51,100 nt of DNA from DATBGO01 sp050011895. GTDB taxonomy: Bacteria; Actinomycetota; Actinomycetes; Streptosporangiales; Streptosporangiaceae. A model generated the notes under the pieces. The model worked only from the letters and a program-made list of their open reading frames with translations, had not been told where the DNA came from and ran no database searches. The position numbers and the translations under genes were made by a program. The stretch lies in assembly GCA_050011895.1 (NCBI GenBank), contig JBEKIF010000031.1, positions 1 through 51,100 on the forward strand, written 5' to 3'. Below, piece by piece: positions 48,241 to 51,100 of the stretch. The first letter of the stretch is position 1; each line of letters opens with the position of its first letter.

Positions 48241-48801
48241 ATGGCACGGATTTCACTGGACCCGCCCAGGACGGTGAGCTACCGGCTCGCTAGCTGGTTC
48301 TCCCGGCGCAGGTATCAGGCCATGCTTGATCCTGTGGCAGCGATGGCATACAACGTTCCGGTCGGGCGGTCCCTTGGCATCTTCGAGATGCAGGTTGACC
48401 GATGGCGGCAGCTCGATCATCGGCTGAAGGATCTGGCCGTGATGGCCGCCGCAGCCAAAATCGGCTGCTCATGGTGCCTGGACTTCGGCTTCTGGACGGC
48501 CACGATGCACCACGGAGTATCTGCAGAGAAGATCCGCAGTGTTCCCGGCTGGTGGGATAGCGACCTGTTCACTGAGCTGGAACGGCTCGTGCTCGGCTAC
48601 GCCGGAGCGATGACGGCTACTCCTCCCACCGTGACCGACGAGCTCGTAGCCCGGCTCCTCGAGCATTTGAGCGAGGCGCAACTGGTCGAGCTCACTGCGA
48701 TCATCGCGGTGGAGAACCAGCGATCCCGCATTAACGCCGCGCTTGGCCTGACCGCGCAGGGCTTCAAGGACAGATGCGAGATCCAGGCGGCGCGGCAGTG
48801 A
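48241..48801 (+). CDS. Carboxymuconolactone decarboxylase (AhpD-like) family protein
   Basis: This 186-residue helical protein has the AhpD-like catalytic motif KIGCSWCLDFG with Cys76 and Cys79, preceded by LDHRLKDLAVMAAAAK and followed by a histidine in ATMHHGVSAEKI. The CxxC pair implies peroxidase or disulfide redox activity rather than decarboxylation. ACGAGGAGG precedes ATG 48241. The gene overlaps the ECF41 sigma gene by 4 nt, the classical ECF41 arrangement, where the partner is one of a carboxymuconolactone decarboxylase, an oxidoreductase or an epimerase. It is the expected target gene of that sigma factor. Confidence 0.9.
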   Translation: MARISLDPPRTVSYRLASWFSRRRYQAMLDPVAAMAYNVPVGRSLGIFEMQVDRWRQLDHRLKDLAVMAAAAKIGCSWCLDFGFWTATMHHGVSAEKIRSVPGWWDSDLFTELERLVLGYAGAMTATPPTVTDELVARLLEHLSEAQLVELTAIIAVENQRSRINAALGLTAQGFKDRCEIQAARQ

Positions 48802-49805
48802 CCTCGTCAGGTTCGGCCGGGACGGCGTCAGGTTCGGCCGGGACGGCGTCAGGTTCGGCCGGGACGGCGTCAGGTTCGGCCGGGACGGCGTCAGGTTCGG
48901 CCGGGACGGCGTCAGCCTCGGCTGCCGAGGCCTTCCAGTACTACCGCGACCTGCTGTTCGCCGTGGCCTACCGGATGCTCGGCACGGTGACCGACGCCGA
49001 GGACACCGTCCAGGACGCGTGGCTCCGGTGGTCGTCGGCGCCGCGCGACAATGTTGCCGAACCGAAGGCCTACCTGGTCCGGATCGTCACCAACATCGCC
49101 CTGGACCGGCTGCGCTCGGCCAAGGCCCGCCGTGAGGCCTACGTCGGCCCCTGGCTTCCCGAGCCGCTGCTGACCGCTCCCGACGTCGCGGATCGGGCTG
49201 AGCTGGCCGAGTCGGTGTCAATGGCCATGCTGGTCGTGCTCGAGTCGCTGACGCCAGAGGAGCGTGCGGTCTTCGTGCTGCGCGAGGTCTTCGGCTTCAG
49301 GCACGCGGAAATCGCGGAGTCCATTGGCCGGTCCGAGGCCAGCGTCCGTCAGCTCGCGCACCGGGCCCGCGAGCACGTCCTGGCCCGCAGGCCGCGGTAT
49401 GAGGTGGACAGCGGCCAGCAGCGAGAGGTCACCCAGCGGTTCCTTGCGGCTGCGATGGGCGGCGACCTCGACGACCTGATGGCGGTCCTCGCGCCGGACG
49501 TAGTCCTGGTCAGTGATGGCGGCGGGAAAGCCCAGGCCGCGTTGCATCCGATCATGGGAGCGGCCAAGGTGGCCAGATTCCTCCGAGGCATCTCCGGCCG
49601 GCCCTACATGGGCATCGACCCGTCCGACATCGCCGCCGAGACTATGCCGATCAACGGCGGCACCGGCATGCTGTTCACCGCGCAGGGCCGGATTCTCGCG
49701 GCGGTCACGGTGGCGGCGGCAGACAACCAGATCACGGCGATCCAGGTGGTGGCCAACCCGGACAAGCTGCGGGGTGTCTCGGCTGGCCGGCCGATGCCGA
49801 TCTGA
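48798..49805 (+). CDS. ECF41-family RNA polymerase sigma factor
   Basis: This is a 335-residue sigma factor. After a low-complexity N-terminus of five SGSAGTA repeats (~4-38), region 2 runs from AEAFQYYRDLLFAVAYRMLGTVTDAEDTVQDAWLRW and region 4 from LTPEERAVFVLREVFGFRHAEIAESIGRSEASVRQLAHRAREHV. The C-terminal ~125 residues are a SnoaL-like extension with VVLVSDGGGKAQAALHPI, holding the DGGGK motif of ECF41, and NPDKLRG near the end. In this group the extension replaces an anti-sigma factor and tunes activity. GTG 48798 (4-nt overlap) is preferred to ATG 48774. Confidence 0.93.
   Translation: MTSSGSAGTASGSAGTASGSAGTASGSAGTASGSAGTASASAAEAFQYYRDLLFAVAYRMLGTVTDAEDTVQDAWLRWSSAPRDNVAEPKAYLVRIVTNIALDRLRSAKARREAYVGPWLPEPLLTAPDVADRAELAESVSMAMLVVLESLTPEERAVFVLREVFGFRHAEIAESIGRSEASVRQLAHRAREHVLARRPRYEVDSGQQREVTQRFLAAAMGGDLDDLMAVLAPDVVLVSDGGGKAQAALHPIMGAAKVARFLRGISGRPYMGIDPSDIAAETMPINGGTGMLFTAQGRILAAVTVAAADNQITAIQVVANPDKLRGVSAGRPMPI
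48807..48911 (+). repeat. Five in-frame 21-bp repeats at the start of the ECF41 gene
   Basis: Five 21-bp units (core GTTCGGCCGGGACGGCGTCA) are identical or nearly so and encode SGSAGTA each. They lie directly before sigma region 2 and overlap no other gene, since the upstream gene stops at 48801. Confidence 0.9.
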
Positions 49806-49830
49806 ACGAACCGGTCGACGCCGACGTGTG

Positions 49831-49982
49831 GGACCGCTGCCGATGTGAGGGACCGCTGCCGACCTGACGGACCGCTGTCGATGTGAGGGACCGCTGCCGA
49901 CCTGACGGACCGCTGCCGATGCGAGGGACCGCTGCCGACCTGACGGACCGCTGCCGATGCGAGGGACCGCTGCCGATGTGAG
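49831..49982. repeat. Eight 19-bp tandem repeats after the ECF41 gene
   Basis: Eight units of 19 bp begin with GGACCGCT(G)CCGA. Two variants, ending TG(T/C)GAG or CCTGAC, alternate for the first six copies. The array begins 25 bp after the sigma gene stop. It is non-coding. Confidence 0.85.
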
Positions 49983-50379
49983 GGACCGCTAGCGCGCTCA
50001 GCTGCGCCGCTTCCGCAACGTGCGGGCAATCCTTAAGGCCTGTATTCCCGCTACGCACCGTAAGTGATTAGGGTCATAACCGGAGTGAAAGAGGATGCGA
50101 ACGGGACAGCTGGGACGTTACACAGAGTGATCCCCATCCGGGCCGGCGCACCCCCCGCCAGCAGCGCGCCAGCTCCGTGCCCGCACGGTCACCCGGGCTG
50201 CCGCTTACCCAGCGGTACTCACCGGTACCCCCCGGTACCCGGGACGGCATGACCCGGCGCACCGCCGGATCCGCGCCGCCGCCGCAGCAGGCAGCACCCC
50301 CGACAACCACATACGCCCTCCGGCCAGCGCCCCCGCGCCGGGCCGGGCGATGGGGAATACGCAGAAGGAAGCAACCGTG
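49983..50379. other. Intergenic region before the last gene
   Basis: This is about 400 bp without a recognisable gene. The stretch 50055-50085 (CGTAAGTGATTAGGGTCATAACC) is less GC-rich and may contain a promoter with a TAGGGT -10 hexamer. Further on are GGTACC-rich inverted phrases (50210-50245) that could fold in a long leader. Confidence 0.4.
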
Positions 50380-51100
50380 CCTTCACGCGCACGGCGCGCT
50401 GACCTGCGCGCCAGCACCCCCCGAACGCCCCGAAACCCCCGAACGATCATCGCAACCATCCCGACCGCCGTCCAGGCGGCCTTCATCGCCGCTGCCCGCG
50501 CTTTGATCCCCGGCGCAGCCGCCCTGTGGTCTAGCGCCGCTCGCCGAGCCGGCTCTGTCCCGATCCGCGCCAAGGCCGCCGCAGCTGCGGCGGCTGCGGT
50601 GGCGGTAGCCGTCGCCGCCATTGCGGCGGCCGCAGCGGCGAGCCCGGCGAGACCGGCCAGTGCCGCCTCCGGACCCGAGAGCGGCAAGGTCCCGGCCGAC
50701 GCTGTGGCAGGCCAGCTCTCGGCAGGCCAGCATCATGCCGCGGGCCGCGGCCACGCTGCAGCCGCTGACCGTCACCAGGCACCGGCCGCCCGTCATGCGG
50801 CACCGGCCGCCCGTCGTGCGGCGCCGGCCGCTGGTCGTGCGGCGCCGGCCGCTGGTCGTGCGGCGCCGGCCGCTGGTCGTGCGGGTCCAGTCGCGAGCCA
50901 GGCGATCCCCGCTGCCCGCAGCGGCACGGCGCCCCGCCGTGGTCACGGCGTGCGCCAGTACCGCTCCCGGACGCCTGCGCTTGATAACTGGCACGCCATC
51001 ACCGAAGCCGCCGCCGGGCACCCGCGCGGCGGGCCGCTGGCCCCCGCGCAGCGGCTGCTGCCAGCCCCGCTGGCCGGCGGGCAGGCCGCCCTGCCGCTGA
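50380..51100 (+). CDS. Partial alanine/proline-rich protein, possibly exported
   Basis: The frame is open from GTG 50380 to the window edge, giving at least 240 residues. AAGGAAG lies 7 nt upstream, and ATG 50353 in the same frame is a weaker alternative. The N-terminus is strongly basic (PSRARRADLRASTPRTPRNPR), followed by an amphipathic part and a long hydrophobic alanine/valine stretch (AAAAAAAAVAVAVAAIAAAAAA) near 70-90, which could be a signal anchor. Then comes a linker with five APAA(G/R)RA repeats at about 50777-50881, and from HGVRQYRSRTPALDNWHAITEAA onward a possibly folded region. No domain can be named from the visible part. Confidence 0.5.

Noticed and set aside
47681..49982. Repeat arrays as CRISPR
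   Set aside because: Units are directly head to tail with no unique spacers, lengths of 13-21 bp are too short, and no cas genes are present.
50040..50379. c-di-AMP (ydaO) riboswitch before the last gene
   Set aside because: Long leaders before actinobacterial cell-wall hydrolase genes often hold one, but I could not find the conserved core; an Rfam RF00379 scan would decide.

Overview
The window is about 70% G+C or higher, uses GTG starts freely, has short intergenic gaps with many 4-nt stop/start overlaps, and carries actinobacterial families: ECF41 sigma factor, an Rv0571c-like phosphoribosyltransferase/hydrolase fusion, DUF2267, DUF1707, GlxA-type AraC regulator, F420-type LLM oxidoreductase, and DinP/DinB2 polymerase. 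It is most likely the chromosome of a filamentous or soil actinomycete, possibly near Streptosporangiales; the species cannot be read from the sequence. No rRNA, tRNA, CRISPR array or intact insertion sequence was recognised.

Layout. Positions 1-1.5 kb are a gene graveyard: a truncated sensor kinase, an ABC ATPase fused in frame by deletion to the tail of an FtsX permease and then frameshifted, and a fragment of a conserved hypothetical gene. From 1.5 to 11.6 kb come single genes: dienelactone hydrolase, membrane protein, STAS protein, DNA polymerase IV, a lipoprotein, uracil-DNA glycosylase, a DUF3311/solute:sodium symporter pair and an MBL-fold hydrolase. From 12 to 17.6 kb lie a large ATPase-LuxR regulator, a P-loop kinase/ParB-like fusion, a Nudix hydrolase and a HAD phosphatase.

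From 18 to 23.8 kb is a pentose phosphate cluster (pgi, short-form gnd, pgl, divergent rpiA, zwf), which could route glucose-6-phosphate to ribulose-5-phosphate and ribose-5-phosphate. It is followed by a stress group: DUF2267, the phosphoribosyltransferase/hydrolase fusion, and lon with an HspR-like box. After a secreted protein with an array of five phased repeats upstream comes a two-gene heterodimeric ABC exporter (29.5-33.1 kb).

The 33.3-40.8 kb stretch is a co-directional run that I consider the most interesting part. It holds a protein joining an extracytoplasmic S15-type peptidase/esterase to a cytoplasmic ABC ATPase, its ABC-2 type permease, two different alpha/beta-hydrolase-fold esterases, an ATP-grasp ligase and a YceI protein. 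The rest of the window holds a P-loop kinase/LLM oxidoreductase fusion, an SRPBCC protein, a small HTH plus Clp-N operon with an apparently leaderless promoter, an isochorismatase, a GlxA-like regulator, a ketopantoate reductase-like protein, a DUF1707 membrane protein, and an ECF41 sigma factor with its carboxymuconolactone decarboxylase partner and a matching promoter. A partial alanine/proline-rich gene ends the window.

Two themes recur. Short tandem repeats (13-59 bp units) sit in many intergenic spaces and, as multiples of 3 bp, inside coding linkers. A 70-bp inverted-repeat element occurs twice, 32 kb apart.
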